Below, piece after piece: positions 17,873 to 27,109 of a DNA stretch of 64,000 nucleotides. Source of the stretch: Mycobacterium szulgai (GTDB taxonomy: Bacteria > Actinomycetota > Actinomycetes > Mycobacteriales > Mycobacteriaceae); assembly GCF_002116635.1 (NCBI RefSeq), contig NZ_LQPW01000173.1:1-64000 (forward strand), in the 5' to 3' direction. Within the stretch, counting starts at the first letter, position 1; each line of letters starts with the position of its first letter. The translations under genes and the position numbers were made by a program. The notes below the pieces were generated by a model. The model was not told where the DNA came from. It saw only the letters and a list, made by a program, of their open reading frames with translations, and made no database searches.

Positions 17873-18782
17873 GGGCGTTAGCGAGGTTGCGCCGCCCGGC
17901 GATGACCTCGGGGTCAGCCGGATCGAAAAGCTCGAACAGCTCGATCAGCCGGGTGCGCACCGCGTTACGGTCGTCCCCAGATGTCCTGCGCACCAATGCG
18001 ATCAGTCGTTCGAACGCGGCATTGACTTCCTGGTTGAGGATTTGCACGTCGGCGGCGGCAAAGGCCGCCTCGACGTCGCCCGGTGCGGCGTCAGCCACCC
18101 CAACGGCGTCGGGCCGCTGTGCGGTTGCACGCGCCAGGAATTCGATCTGCCGGATGGCCGCCTTCGCCTCCACGCTGGCCGGATTCGCTTCGAGCACCGC
18201 CTGATAGGACTCGCGGGCGGCGTCGAAGTCGCCGGCCTCCAACTCTTGTCGCGCCTGCGCCACGATCGGATCGACTTCGGCCACTTCCTCGGAATCCATT
18301 GGGCCCTTGAGCTTTCCGGCCGTCGCAGAAACGAGGGAGTCCACCCAGCGGCGCAACTGGTCGGCGGGCTGTGGACCCTGAAAGCTCGAGATCGGTTGCC
18401 CTGCAGCCAGAGCCACCACAGTCGGTACCGCTTGCACACCGAAGATCTGAGCCACTCTAGGTGCGGCGTCGACATTGACAGAAGCCAGTGCCCACGTGCC
18501 GTTGTCCTCGGCAGCTAGGGCGGCCAGCGTGTCCAGCAGCTCGACGCAGGCGTCGCTGCGCGGCGACCACAGCAACACCACGACCGGCACTTCGTCGGAC
18601 CGGACGATCACCTCGTCTTCGAAATTGGCTTCGGTGATCTCGGCCGCCCCACCCGGCTGGGCCGCCGTCGCCCGGCGGGCATCCCCATCCGGCGCAGCCT
18701 GCTGCTGCGCTCGCTGCTTGAGGCCGGAAAGGTCGACCGCACCGGCCATGGCAGGCCCGATCGGGGGTCGCGGACGCGTCAC
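17865..18782 (-). CDS. Thioredoxin-fold chaperedoxin, CnoX/YbbN-like (Rv1324-like)
   Basis: A 305-residue cytoplasmic protein with an N-terminal thioredoxin domain (about 46-155) and a C-terminal TPR-like helical domain (about 165-305: LEAGDFDAARESYQAVLEAN, then the AFERLIALVRRTSGDDR repeat), the CnoX/YbbN layout. The redox site is WSPRSDAC: Ser76-x-x-Cys79 replaces CXXC, so it cannot form the usual internal disulfide, as in E. coli CnoX. A role in holding oxidised or unfolded clients is inferred from the family. GTG start. Confidence 0.88.
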   Translation of the reverse strand: MTRPRPPIGPAMAGAVDLSGLKQRAQQQAAPDGDARRATAAQPGGAAEITEANFEDEVIVRSDEVPVVVLLWSPRSDACVELLDTLAALAAEDNGTWALASVNVDAAPRVAQIFGVQAVPTVVALAAGQPISSFQGPQPADQLRRWVDSLVSATAGKLKGPMDSEEVAEVDPIVAQARQELEAGDFDAARESYQAVLEANPASVEAKAAIRQIEFLARATAQRPDAVGVADAAPGDVEAAFAAADVQILNQEVNAAFERLIALVRRTSGDDRNAVRTRLIELFELFDPADPEVIAGRRNLANALY

Positions 18783-18904
18783 GGCATCAAGTTTGTCACG
18801 AGGCCTCCGTCAGCGATGCACCCGGTGGCAGGCCGGTGCCGCGACAGATATGACCAATCTCACACCAGCGCCCACCATGCCGCGCCCCAGCAACTTCGCC
18901 GGGC

Positions 18905-20086
18905 CTAACCGGCACGCAGGATCAGCGCGTCGCCCTGGCCACCTGCCCCGCACAAAGCGGCAACGCCGTAACCCGAGCCGCGGCGCGCCAACTCCAGCGC
19001 GACGTGCAGCGTAATTCGCGCTCCGGACATGCCGATTGGATGCCCCACGGCAATCGCACCGCCGTTGGCGTTGACGATGTCGGGGTTTATTCCGAGCTCC
19101 TTGGTGGAGGCCAGCGCCACCGCAGCGAACGCCTCGTTGATCTCCACCACATCGAGCTGGTCGGCGGAGATGCCCTCACGGTCAAGCGCCTTCTTGATCG
19201 CATTGGCCGGCTGCAATTGCAGGGTCGAATCCGGCCCCGCAACCACGCCGTGCGCACCGATCTCGACCAGCCACGACAGGCCCAACTCCTGGGCCTTCTC
19301 CTTGCGCATCACCACTACTGCGGCCGCCCCGTCGGAGATTTGCGAAGCCGAGCCGGCGGTGATGGTGCCGTCCTTGCGAAACGCCGGCTTGAGCCCGCCC
19401 AACGAGTCCGCCGTGGTGTTGGCGCGAATACCCTCGTCCTCGCTGAACTGCAGCGGATCACCCTTGCGCTGCGGGATCGTCACTGGCACCACCTCGTCGG
19501 TGAAGACACCGTCCTTCCACGCCGCGGCCGCCTTCTGGTGCGACTGAGCAGCGTATTCGTCCTGTTCCTGACGGGTGAATTTGTCGACATCGTTGCGCTG
19601 TTCGGTCAGCGCGCCCATCGGCTGGTCGGTGAACACGTCGTGCAGGCCGTCGTATGCCATGTGGTCCAAGACCGTGACGTCGCCGTACTTGTAGCCCGAC
19701 CGGCTGTCCATCAGCAGATGGGGCGCCTTGGTCATGGATTCCTGACCGCCGGCCACCACCACATCGAATTCGCCGGCCCGGATGAGCTGGTCCGCAAGGG
19801 CGATAGCGTCGATGCCCGACAGGCACATCTTGTTGATCGTCAGCGCCGGCACATCCCAGCCGATTCCTGCCGCGACCGCCGACTGACGCGCAGGCATTTG
19901 GCCCGCGCCCGCGGTCAGCACCTGGCCCATGATCACGTACTCGACCAGCGACGCCGGGACATTCGCTTTCTCCAGCGCGCCCTTGATCGCAACGGCACCC
20001 AGATCGCTGGCGCTGAAATCCTTCAGCGAACCCATTAGCTTGCCTATCGGCGTGCGAGCTCCAGCAACGATCACCGATGTCGTCAT
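18905..20086 (-). CDS. fadA4: Acetyl-CoA acetyltransferase (thiolase)
   Basis: Type II thiolase of 393 residues, homologue of Rv1323. The nucleophilic Cys lies in NKMCLSGIDAIALA, the second catalytic motif is HPIGMSGARI, and the C-terminal Cys is in ALCGAGGQGDA. The ATG chosen has a strong GAGGAGGT ribosome site five bases upstream; a longer frame adds a non-homologous leader. It diverges from the methylmalonyl-CoA epimerase gene, both fitting acyl-CoA metabolism. Confidence 0.95.
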   Translation of the reverse strand: MTTSVIVAGARTPIGKLMGSLKDFSASDLGAVAIKGALEKANVPASLVEYVIMGQVLTAGAGQMPARQSAVAAGIGWDVPALTINKMCLSGIDAIALADQLIRAGEFDVVVAGGQESMTKAPHLLMDSRSGYKYGDVTVLDHMAYDGLHDVFTDQPMGALTEQRNDVDKFTRQEQDEYAAQSHQKAAAAWKDGVFTDEVVPVTIPQRKGDPLQFSEDEGIRANTTADSLGGLKPAFRKDGTITAGSASQISDGAAAVVVMRKEKAQELGLSWLVEIGAHGVVAGPDSTLQLQPANAIKKALDREGISADQLDVVEINEAFAAVALASTKELGINPDIVNANGGAIAVGHPIGMSGARITLHVALELARRGSGYGVAALCGAGGQGDALILRAG

Positions 20087-20167
20087 GACTACCTCCTCAG
20101 CGCACGGAACGGCCAATCCGGCCAACCCGGAGAAGCAGATTCTCTCCCGTCAGGTTACCGTTGTGTG

Positions 20168-20623
20168 ATGACGACCGATCAAGTTGACGCCCGTCACGTT
20201 CTAGCCACCGCCTTGGTGACTGGTTTGGATCACGTCGGCATCGCGGTCGCCGACTTGGACGCCGCAATCGAGTGGTACCACGATCACCTGGGGATGATCC
20301 TGGTGCACGAGGAAGTCAACGACGATCAGGGGATTCGCGAGGCGATGCTGGCGGTGCCCGGCTCGACCGCCCAGATCCAGCTGATGGCCCCCAGCGACGA
20401 GTCGTCGGCTATCGCGAAGTTTCTGGAAAAACGAGGACCGGGCATCCAGCAGCTGGCCTGCCGCGTCACTGACCTCGACACCCTCTGCGAGCGCCTGCAA
20501 AGCCAGGGTGTGCGGCTGGTCTACGAAGCGGCCCGGCGCGGTACGGCAAACTCCCGGATCAACTTCATCCATCCGAAAGACGCCGGCGGCGTGCTGATCG
20601 AGTTGGTCGAACCGGCGCCCTAG
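20168..20623 (+). CDS. mce: Methylmalonyl-CoA epimerase
   Basis: A 151-residue VOC-fold enzyme interconverting (R)- and (S)-methylmalonyl-CoA in propionate metabolism, homologue of Rv1322A. It opens with GLDHVGIAVADLDAAIEWYHDHLG (metal His) and ends with FIHPKDAGGVLIELVEP (metal Glu). ATG at 20168; a GTG one codon earlier is possible. Its TAG stop overlaps the stop of the convergent downstream gene in a CTAG. Confidence 0.93.
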   Translation: MTTDQVDARHVLATALVTGLDHVGIAVADLDAAIEWYHDHLGMILVHEEVNDDQGIREAMLAVPGSTAQIQLMAPSDESSAIAKFLEKRGPGIQQLACRVTDLDTLCERLQSQGVRLVYEAARRGTANSRINFIHPKDAGGVLIELVEPAP

Positions 20624-20913
20624 GACCACTTCCGAGTCGGCCCGCGATTGGCGCGATTTGCCCAACACGGCGTGTGCCAGTGCCGCCGGTCTTGCACGGC
20701 TTCCGCGGATTCGGCCAGCCATACCACCACATGCGCCGTGCCGGAACGGATTTCGTGGTCACACCCAGGGCAGCGGTAGGTCTTGACGGCGCGGGCCGCC
20801 GCGATCGGCCGCACTTCATAGGGATGACCATCGGGCCCCGTCTCCACCCGGCTCAACAGCGGCGCCGGCGATACCGGCAGTTGCGCCCGCGGCGGCTTGC
20901 GGCGCCGGCCCAT
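20620..20913 (-). CDS. Small zinc-ribbon-like protein (Rv1322-like)
   Basis: A 97-residue conserved mycobacterial protein. A basic N terminus (MGRRRKPPRA) is followed by a likely zinc site: CPGC in TYRCPGCDHEI and H-x-x-C in RRHWHTPCW. The ATG overlaps the nucS stop by one base (TGATG), so it is coupled to nucS. Function unknown; the constant pairing with nucS invites a test for a role in mismatch repair. Confidence 0.88.
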   Translation of the reverse strand: MGRRRKPPRAQLPVSPAPLLSRVETGPDGHPYEVRPIAAARAVKTYRCPGCDHEIRSGTAHVVVWLAESAEAVQDRRHWHTPCWANRANRGPTRKWS

Positions 20914-21584
20914 CAGAACAGCCGGTACTCGTCGCTGTCCATACCCCGCATCTGGTCGTAATCCAATGTCACGCAACGGATTCCACGATCGGTAGCCAGC
21001 GTGCGGGCCTGTGGCTTGATCTGCTGGGCGGCGAAGACCCCTTTGACCGGAGCAAGGACGCTGTCCCGATTGAGCAATTCGAGGTATCGGGTGAGCTGCT
21101 CCACGCCGTCGATCTCGCCCCGGCGTTTGATCTCGACCGCGACCGAGGCACCTTGTTCGTCGCGGCACAGTAGGTCGACCGGACCGATCGCGGTCATGTA
21201 CTCGCGGCGCACCAACGTGTACCCCGGGCCCAGCAGCGAGACATGCTCGGCGAGCAACGCCTGTAGGTGAGCCTCGACGCCGTCTTTGACCAACCCGGGG
21301 TCTACGCCCAAGTCGTGGCTGGAGTCGTGCTCGACCCCCTCCACGGTGATGCGCAGCTGTTCTCCGGCCTTGTTCTGCACGACCCATACAGGTATGTCAG
21401 CGGCGAGCTCTTCGGTCATCCAGCACGGCGGACTCATCCAGTTCAGCGGCTTGTAGGCACGGTCGTCGGCGTGCACGCTGACCGACCCGTCGGCCTTGAA
21501 CAACAGCAGCCTGCGCGCGGACGGAAGGTGAGCGGTGAGCCGGCCGACGTAGTCGACAGTGCATTGGGCAACAACTAGACGCAC
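20913..21584 (-). CDS. nucS: Mismatch-specific endonuclease NucS/EndoMS
   Basis: Key enzyme of the MutS/MutL-independent mismatch repair of actinobacteria; cuts both strands at mismatches, with the beta clamp as partner. The 223-residue form starts at the GTG giving MRLVVAQCTV, with an AAGGTGAG ribosome site; longer in-frame starts add an unrelated arginine-rich leader. The C-terminal nuclease core has the PD-(D/E)XK residues Asp137 (GPVDLL), Glu151 and Lys153 (VAVEIKRRGEIDG). M. tuberculosis NucS has 226 residues. Confidence 0.96.
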   Translation of the reverse strand: MRLVVAQCTVDYVGRLTAHLPSARRLLLFKADGSVSVHADDRAYKPLNWMSPPCWMTEELAADIPVWVVQNKAGEQLRITVEGVEHDSSHDLGVDPGLVKDGVEAHLQALLAEHVSLLGPGYTLVRREYMTAIGPVDLLCRDEQGASVAVEIKRRGEIDGVEQLTRYLELLNRDSVLAPVKGVFAAQQIKPQARTLATDRGIRCVTLDYDQMRGMDSDEYRLF

Positions 21585-21630
21585 CCGACTCACCTTAGAG
21601 CGTGGTCGACGAATGTAGGCTGACGCCACC

Positions 21631-23250
21631 ATGTCGCCCCAAGAAAGCATGGCGCACCGACTGGGCCGCGTGCTCGAGAAGGTGACCCGGCAAAGCGGCC
21701 GGCTGACGGAGACGTCCGAGTATGGCTCATGGCTGCTCGGGGGCCTCTCCGATAGCCTGCCGCGCCGGCGGCGGCGCATGAAGCTCATCGTGAACAGCTA
21801 TATCCTGCTGTCGAATCTGACCGGCATCGGCGTCGCGGTATTGATACTCACTTTCGCCTTCCCGGCACCCAATATTTACACCGATGCACCGTGGTGGGTC
21901 ACCTACGCTGTCTCGCCGGCCTACGCCACGTTCGCGCTGGCTCTGGGGACCTACTGGATCACCACGCGCATCGTCAACCGCTCCATCCGGTGGGCCATCG
22001 AGGAGCGCCCGCCCACCCAGGCCGACGAACGCAACACCTTGCTCGCCCCGTTCCGGGTGGCTGTTATCCACATCGTGTTATGGGATGTCGGAGCGATATT
22101 GCTGGCGACGCTCTACGGCATGGCGAACCGCCTGTTCATCCCCTTCATGTTGTTCACCGTATCCATTACCGGCGTCCTGGTGGCCACCAACAGCTACCTG
22201 TTCACCGAATTCGCGCTGCGGCCGGTGGCCGCGCAAGCCCTCGAAGCCGGACGAACGCCACAGCGTTTCCTGTCGGGAATCATGGGCCGGACGATGACGG
22301 TGTGGACCCTGGGTTCGGGCGCACCCCTGGCCGGCATCGGCCTCACGGCGCTCTTCACGCTTTTGGTGCGCGACCTGACCGAGACCCAGTTGGGGGTGGC
22401 GATCCTCATCCTGGCGACGGTAACCCTGATCTTCGGGTTTCTGGTGATGTGGATCGTGGCATGGCTGACCGCCACACCCGTTCGGGTCGTGCGCGCTGCA
22501 CTCAAGCGCGTCGAGCAGGGCGATCTTCAGGGCGACTTGGTGGTCTTCGACGGAAGCGAACTCGGCGAGCTGCAGCGCGGTTTCAACGCGATGGTGAACG
22601 GCCTGCGCGAGCGCGAACGGATCCGCGATCTTTTCGGACGGCACGTCGGACGTGAGGTTGCTGCGGCCGCCGAACGCGAGCGACCGAAGCTGGGTGGCGA
22701 AGAACGCCATGTCGCCGTCGTCTTCATCGACATCATCGGCTCCACGCAGTTGGTCCGCAGCCGCCGGCCGGCCGACGTAGTGCACCTGCTCAACCAGTTC
22801 TTCACGATCGTCGTCGAGGAGGTCGACCGTCACCGCGGGCTGGTCAACAAGTTCGAGGGCGACGCCTCGTTGGCGATCTTCGGGGCCCCGAACCGCCTCG
22901 ACTGTCCCGAAGACGCAGCGCTGGCCGCCGCACGGACCATGGCGCAGCGGCTGACGAGCCAGATGCCCGAGTGTCAGGCCGGCATCGGTGTGGCAGCCGG
23001 ACAGGTCGTCGCCGGCAACGTGGGCGCGCACGAACGATTCGAGTACACCGTGATCGGCGAGCCCGTCAACGAGGCCGCCCGGCTGTGCGAACTCGCGAAG
23101 TCGCACGCGGACAGGCTGCTGGCGTCAGCGGCAACGGTGCACGGCGCAAGCGAAAACGAGCGCGCCCGTTGGTGTTTGGACCAGAGAGTCACACTGCGCG
23201 GTCACGACGAGCCCACCCAACTGGCCTGCCCTCGAAAAGAATTAGGCTGA
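21631..23250 (+). CDS. Membrane-bound class III adenylate cyclase with HAMP domain (copy 1)
   Basis: A 539-residue homologue of the Rv1318c/Rv1319c/Rv1320c group. Six hydrophobic segments (about 50-265) lead into a HAMP linker (TATPVRVVRAALKRVEQGDLQGD) and a C-terminal cyclase domain. Metal-binding Asp residues sit in VVFIDIIGST and FEGDASLAIFG; the substrate Lys is in VNKFEGD, and transition-state Asn/Arg in GEPVNEAARL. All catalytic residues expected for activity are present. A TAGGCT hexamer ends nine bases before the ATG. A paralogue follows after seven bases. Confidence 0.93.
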   Translation: MSPQESMAHRLGRVLEKVTRQSGRLTETSEYGSWLLGGLSDSLPRRRRRMKLIVNSYILLSNLTGIGVAVLILTFAFPAPNIYTDAPWWVTYAVSPAYATFALALGTYWITTRIVNRSIRWAIEERPPTQADERNTLLAPFRVAVIHIVLWDVGAILLATLYGMANRLFIPFMLFTVSITGVLVATNSYLFTEFALRPVAAQALEAGRTPQRFLSGIMGRTMTVWTLGSGAPLAGIGLTALFTLLVRDLTETQLGVAILILATVTLIFGFLVMWIVAWLTATPVRVVRAALKRVEQGDLQGDLVVFDGSELGELQRGFNAMVNGLRERERIRDLFGRHVGREVAAAAERERPKLGGEERHVAVVFIDIIGSTQLVRSRRPADVVHLLNQFFTIVVEEVDRHRGLVNKFEGDASLAIFGAPNRLDCPEDAALAAARTMAQRLTSQMPECQAGIGVAAGQVVAGNVGAHERFEYTVIGEPVNEAARLCELAKSHADRLLASAATVHGASENERARWCLDQRVTLRGHDEPTQLACPRKELG

Positions 23251-23257
23251 CGCCACG

Positions 23258-24892
23258 ATGTCTCCCAAGCAGCCCGCCAAGAAAAGCACCGCGCAGCGCT
23301 TAGGCCGGGTGCTCGAGCGGGTTACCCGGCAAAGCGGCCGACCGGACACCCCAGCGTACGGATCGTGGCTGCTTGGGCGGGTCGCGGAGAGCCAGCAACG
23401 CCGGCGCGTCCGCATCCAGATCATCCTGACCGTGATGGTTGTCGGCGCCAACCTGCTCGGGATCGGCGTCGCCCTGCTGTTGGTAACTGTGGCCATTCCG
23501 GCTCCCAGCGTGTTCGACGACGAACTGTTGTGGATCACCTTCGGCGTCTCCCCGGCATACATCGTGCTTGCCCTCGTCGTGGGCACTTATTGGATCACTC
23601 GGCAGACCGTCCTCGCGCTGCGTTGGGCCATCGAGGAGCGCACCCCGAGCCATGACGACGAGCGCAACACCTTCCTCGCACCCTGGCGGGTCGCAATAGT
23701 CGATCTCATCCTCTGGGGAGTCGGGGCGGTGCTGTTGGCAACGCTCTACGGGATGGCCGACCGCTTGTTCATCCCGCGGTTTCTGGTCGCGGTGAACTTC
23801 TGCGGCCTGCTGGTCGCCACCGGCAGCTACCTGCTCGCTGAATTCGCCCTCCGACCGGTGGCGGCGCAGGCCCTCGAGGCGGGACCACCGCCCCGCCGAC
23901 TCGCGCCGGGCATCATGGGCCGGACCTTGATGGTGTGGCTGTTGGGTTCGGCCGTGCCGGTGATCGGCATTGGGCTGCTGGCGTTCTTCCAACTCGTGCT
24001 GAGAAACCTGACCGAGACCGAGTTCGCGGTGGGAGTGCTGATCATCTGCGCGGCGACGGTGATCTTCGGCTTCATGCTGATGTGGATTCTCGCCTGGCTG
24101 ACGGCCACCCCGGTTCGCGTGGTCCGCGCGGCGCTCAAGCGCGTCGAACAGGGCAATCTACGCGGGGACCTGGTGGTCTTCGACGGAACCGAACTTGGCG
24201 AGCTGCAGCGCGGCTTCAACGCGATGGTCGACGGCCTGCGCGAACGTGAGCGGGTACGCGATCTGTTCGGCCGGCACGTCGGGCGCGAAGTGGCCCTCGC
24301 CGCCGAGCGCGAAAGACCGAAACTGGGCGGTGAAGAACGCCATGTCGCGGTGGTATTCATCGATATCGTGGGCTCCACCAAGCTGGTGACCAGTCAGCCT
24401 CCGGCGGATGTCGTCAAATTGCTCAATCGGTTTTTCGCGATAGTCGTCGAGGAAGTCGATCGTCACCACGGGTTCGTCAACAAGTTCGAGGGCGATGCAT
24501 CGCTGGCGATCTTTGGGGCCCCCAACCGACTCGACAGTCCCGAGGACGCGGCGCTGGCCGCCGCGCGAACGATCGCCGACCGGCTCGTCAACGAAATGTC
24601 CGAATGCCCCGCCGGTATCGGAGTGGCGGCGGGGCAGGTCGTCGCCGGCAACGTGGGCTCCAAGGAGCGGTTCGAATACACAGTCATCGGTGAGCCGGTC
24701 AACGAAGCCGCCCGGCTGTGCGAGCTGGCCAAATCGCGTCCGGGCAAGTTACTGGCTTCGGCGCAAACCTTAGAGGGCGCAAGCGAAACCGAGCGGGCCC
24801 GTTGGACTTTGGGCAGACACGTCAAACTGCGCGGGCACGACCAGCGGACCCGGCTCGCGTCCCCGGCCGAACCGGCCAAGCCAGCTCGGTAG
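23258..24892 (+). CDS. Membrane-bound class III adenylate cyclase with HAMP domain (copy 2)
   Basis: A 544-residue tandem paralogue of the preceding gene with the same order: six membrane segments, HAMP (VVRAALKRVEQGNLRGD), cyclase domain with Asp in VVFIDIVGST and EGDASLAIFG, Lys in NKFEGD, and GEPVNEAARL. It begins seven bases after copy 1 ends, and the same TAGGCTGACGCCAC sequence precedes both start codons, in this case doubling as the 3' end of copy 1. M. tuberculosis carries three such genes here; this genome carries two. Confidence 0.93.
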   Translation: MSPKQPAKKSTAQRLGRVLERVTRQSGRPDTPAYGSWLLGRVAESQQRRRVRIQIILTVMVVGANLLGIGVALLLVTVAIPAPSVFDDELLWITFGVSPAYIVLALVVGTYWITRQTVLALRWAIEERTPSHDDERNTFLAPWRVAIVDLILWGVGAVLLATLYGMADRLFIPRFLVAVNFCGLLVATGSYLLAEFALRPVAAQALEAGPPPRRLAPGIMGRTLMVWLLGSAVPVIGIGLLAFFQLVLRNLTETEFAVGVLIICAATVIFGFMLMWILAWLTATPVRVVRAALKRVEQGNLRGDLVVFDGTELGELQRGFNAMVDGLRERERVRDLFGRHVGREVALAAERERPKLGGEERHVAVVFIDIVGSTKLVTSQPPADVVKLLNRFFAIVVEEVDRHHGFVNKFEGDASLAIFGAPNRLDSPEDAALAAARTIADRLVNEMSECPAGIGVAAGQVVAGNVGSKERFEYTVIGEPVNEAARLCELAKSRPGKLLASAQTLEGASETERARWTLGRHVKLRGHDQRTRLASPAEPAKPAR

Positions 24893-25063
24893 CCAGCGAG
24901 GGCGCGCCACAGCGCGGCGATCGCCTCGGCTTGTTCGCGCGAGATCGTGGCGCAGTGGGACGAGACCCAAAATCGCTGCTGCCCCTAGCTCGCCCTACCA
25001 GCCGTCCACATTGATGTCGTTTTTCCGCCAGTCTTGTCGGTGGTCAGGTGTAACTGTGGAAGC

Positions 25064-26563
25064 GTGCATGACGATTTCGAACGCTGCTATCGGGCCGTCC
25101 AGTCCAAGGACGCCCGATTCGACGGCTGGTTCGTCATCGCGGTGCTGACCACCCGGATCTACTGCCGGCCCAGTTGCCCCGTCCGCCCGCCGTTCGCCCG
25201 CAACGTGCGGTTCCTGCCGACCGCTGCGGCCGCGCAACGGGAAGGCTTCCGGGCCTGTAAACGCTGCCGTCCGGATGCATCCCCAGGCTCACCGGAATGG
25301 AATGTGCGTGGCGACGTGGTCGCGCGGGCAATGCGGCTTATCGCCGACGGCACGGTGGACCGCGAGGGTGCCACCGGACTCGCCGCCCACCTCGGTTACA
25401 CCACCCGTCAACTGGAGCGGCTATTGCAGGCCGAGGTCGGCGCCGGCCCCCTCGCGCTGGCCCGCGCTCAGCGCATGCAATCCGCCCGCATCCTCATCGA
25501 GACAACCGACCTGCCATTCGGCGACGTCGCGTTCGCGGCCGGGTTTTCCAGCATCCGCCAGTTCAACGACACGGTGCGCGTGGTGTGCGACAGCACGCCC
25601 ACCGCGTTACGCGAGCGCGCAACCGCCCGGTTCGGGGCCGATTCCACTTCTGCGGGCACCATTTCGTTGCGTCTGCCGGTCCGAACGCCGTTTGCCTATG
25701 AAGGCGTATTCGGTCATCTGGCTGCGGGCGCCATACCAGGCTGCGAGGAAGTCCGCGACGGTGCATACCGCCGCACACTGCGGCTCTCCTGGGGCAACGG
25801 GCTGGTCGCTCTGACGCCGGCACCCGATCACGTGCGGTGCGTGCTGGTACTCGACGACTTCCGAGACCTCGCTGCGGCCACCGCGCGATGCCGACGACTG
25901 CTGGATCTCGATGCCGACCCGGAAGCCGTGGTCGAGGCGCTGAGCCGAGACCCCGAGCTGAATCCGGTAGTGGCCAAGGCTCCCGGCCAGCGCATTCCCC
26001 GCACTGTCGACGAGGCCGAGTTGGCGATTCGCGCGGTACTGGGCCAGCAGGTGTCGACCAAAGCCGCACGAACCCACGCGGCGCGGTTGGTCACCGCTTA
26101 CGGGAAGCCGGTGCACGATGCCCAGGGTGCGTTGACACATACCTTTCCGTCAGTTGAGGACCTCTTGGAGAATGGGGCGATCGACCCCGCCCATCTGGCC
26201 GTTCCCAAGGCGCGGCAACGGACCCTGACCGCCCTCGTCGCCGGACTTGCTGACGGCAATGTCGTATTGGACCCCGGCTGCGACTGGACCCGCGCGCGCA
26301 GCCAATTGGAGTCGCTGCCCGGCGTCGGCCCCTGGACAGCGGAGATAATCGCGATGCGCGCGCTCGGCGACCCGGACGCCTTTCCAGTCACCGACCTCGG
26401 CGTAAAGCTGGCCGCCCGGCGACTGGGTCTACCCGAACGCCAAAGCGCGCTCACCGGACGCGCCGCGCAATGGCGTCCCTGGCGCTCTTACGCCACCCAA
26501 CACTTGTGGACCACCCTCGATCACCCCGTGAACGTATGGCCCCCCTCGAAGGAGATTGCATGA
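25064..26563 (+). CDS. alkA: Ada-AlkA fusion: methylphosphotriester sensor/regulator and 3-methyladenine glycosylase
   Basis: A 499-residue fusion. The N-terminal Ada zinc domain has Cys34, Cys38, Cys65 and Cys68 (methyl acceptor normally the first-loop Cys), followed by an AraC-type HTH (about 85-180), an AlkA N-terminal domain, and a HhH-GPD glycosylase domain with LPGVGPWTAEIIAMR and the catalytic Asp in AFPVTDLG. The GTG start gives MHDDFERC as in M. tuberculosis AlkA (496 residues); a TTG 30 bases upstream is less likely. It overlaps ogt by ATGA, the adaptive response to alkylation damage. Confidence 0.94.
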   Translation: MHDDFERCYRAVQSKDARFDGWFVIAVLTTRIYCRPSCPVRPPFARNVRFLPTAAAAQREGFRACKRCRPDASPGSPEWNVRGDVVARAMRLIADGTVDREGATGLAAHLGYTTRQLERLLQAEVGAGPLALARAQRMQSARILIETTDLPFGDVAFAAGFSSIRQFNDTVRVVCDSTPTALRERATARFGADSTSAGTISLRLPVRTPFAYEGVFGHLAAGAIPGCEEVRDGAYRRTLRLSWGNGLVALTPAPDHVRCVLVLDDFRDLAAATARCRRLLDLDADPEAVVEALSRDPELNPVVAKAPGQRIPRTVDEAELAIRAVLGQQVSTKAARTHAARLVTAYGKPVHDAQGALTHTFPSVEDLLENGAIDPAHLAVPKARQRTLTALVAGLADGNVVLDPGCDWTRARSQLESLPGVGPWTAEIIAMRALGDPDAFPVTDLGVKLAARRLGLPERQSALTGRAAQWRPWRSYATQHLWTTLDHPVNVWPPSKEIA

Positions 26564-27057
26564 CTAGCTACCGCACCATCGATAGTCCGATAGGACCGTT
26601 GACACTGGCCGGGCAGGGCACGGTGCTGACCAACTTGCGGATGGTCGACCAAACCTACGAGCCGAGCCGTACCGGCTGGGCGCCAGACAACGAGTCATTT
26701 GCAGAGGCCGTCGATCAGCTCAACGCCTATTTCGCGGGCGAACTCGTGGAGTTCGATGTGCAACTCGATCTGCGTGGCACAGAATTTCAGCGGCGGGTAT
26801 GGAAGGCGTTGCTCACCATCCCATACGGCGAGACACGCTCCTACGGCGAAATCGCCGAACAGATCGGGGCACCCGGCGCTGCACGTGCCGTGGGATTGGC
26901 GAATGGCCACAACCCGATCGCAATCATCGTGCCGTGCCATCGTGTCATTGGCGCCAGCGGCAGACTCACCGGCTACGGCGGTGGGCTCGAGCGGAAACAA
27001 GCCCTGCTCGAATTGGAAAGACGCCCGGCGCCGGCCGATTTGACACTATTCGACTAG
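26560..27057 (+). CDS. ogt: Methylated-DNA--protein-cysteine methyltransferase
   Basis: Suicide repair of O6-alkylguanine. It is 165 residues, identical in length to Rv1316c. The acceptor is Cys126 in IIVPCHRVIGASG; the HTH-like recognition region is TRSYGEIAEQIGAPGAARAVG. The ATG overlaps the alkA stop and has GAAGGAG upstream. It ends 18 bases before a bidirectional terminator shared with the rRNA operon. Confidence 0.97.
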   Translation: MTSYRTIDSPIGPLTLAGQGTVLTNLRMVDQTYEPSRTGWAPDNESFAEAVDQLNAYFAGELVEFDVQLDLRGTEFQRRVWKALLTIPYGETRSYGEIAEQIGAPGAARAVGLANGHNPIAIIVPCHRVIGASGRLTGYGGGLERKQALLELERRPAPADLTLFD

Positions 27058-27074
27058 AAATTCACCCCGAAAGC

Positions 27075-27106
27075 AAAAACACCCCCGGAGAACCGGGGGT
27101 GTTTTT
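27075..27106. terminator. Bidirectional intrinsic terminator between ogt and 5S rRNA
   Basis: A perfect 14-bp stem (AAAAACACCCCCGG / CCGGGGGTGTTTTT) with loop AGAA. Each strand ends in a run of T, so it can stop transcripts from ogt (+) and from the rRNA operon (-). Confidence 0.93.
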
Positions 27107-27109
27107 GTA

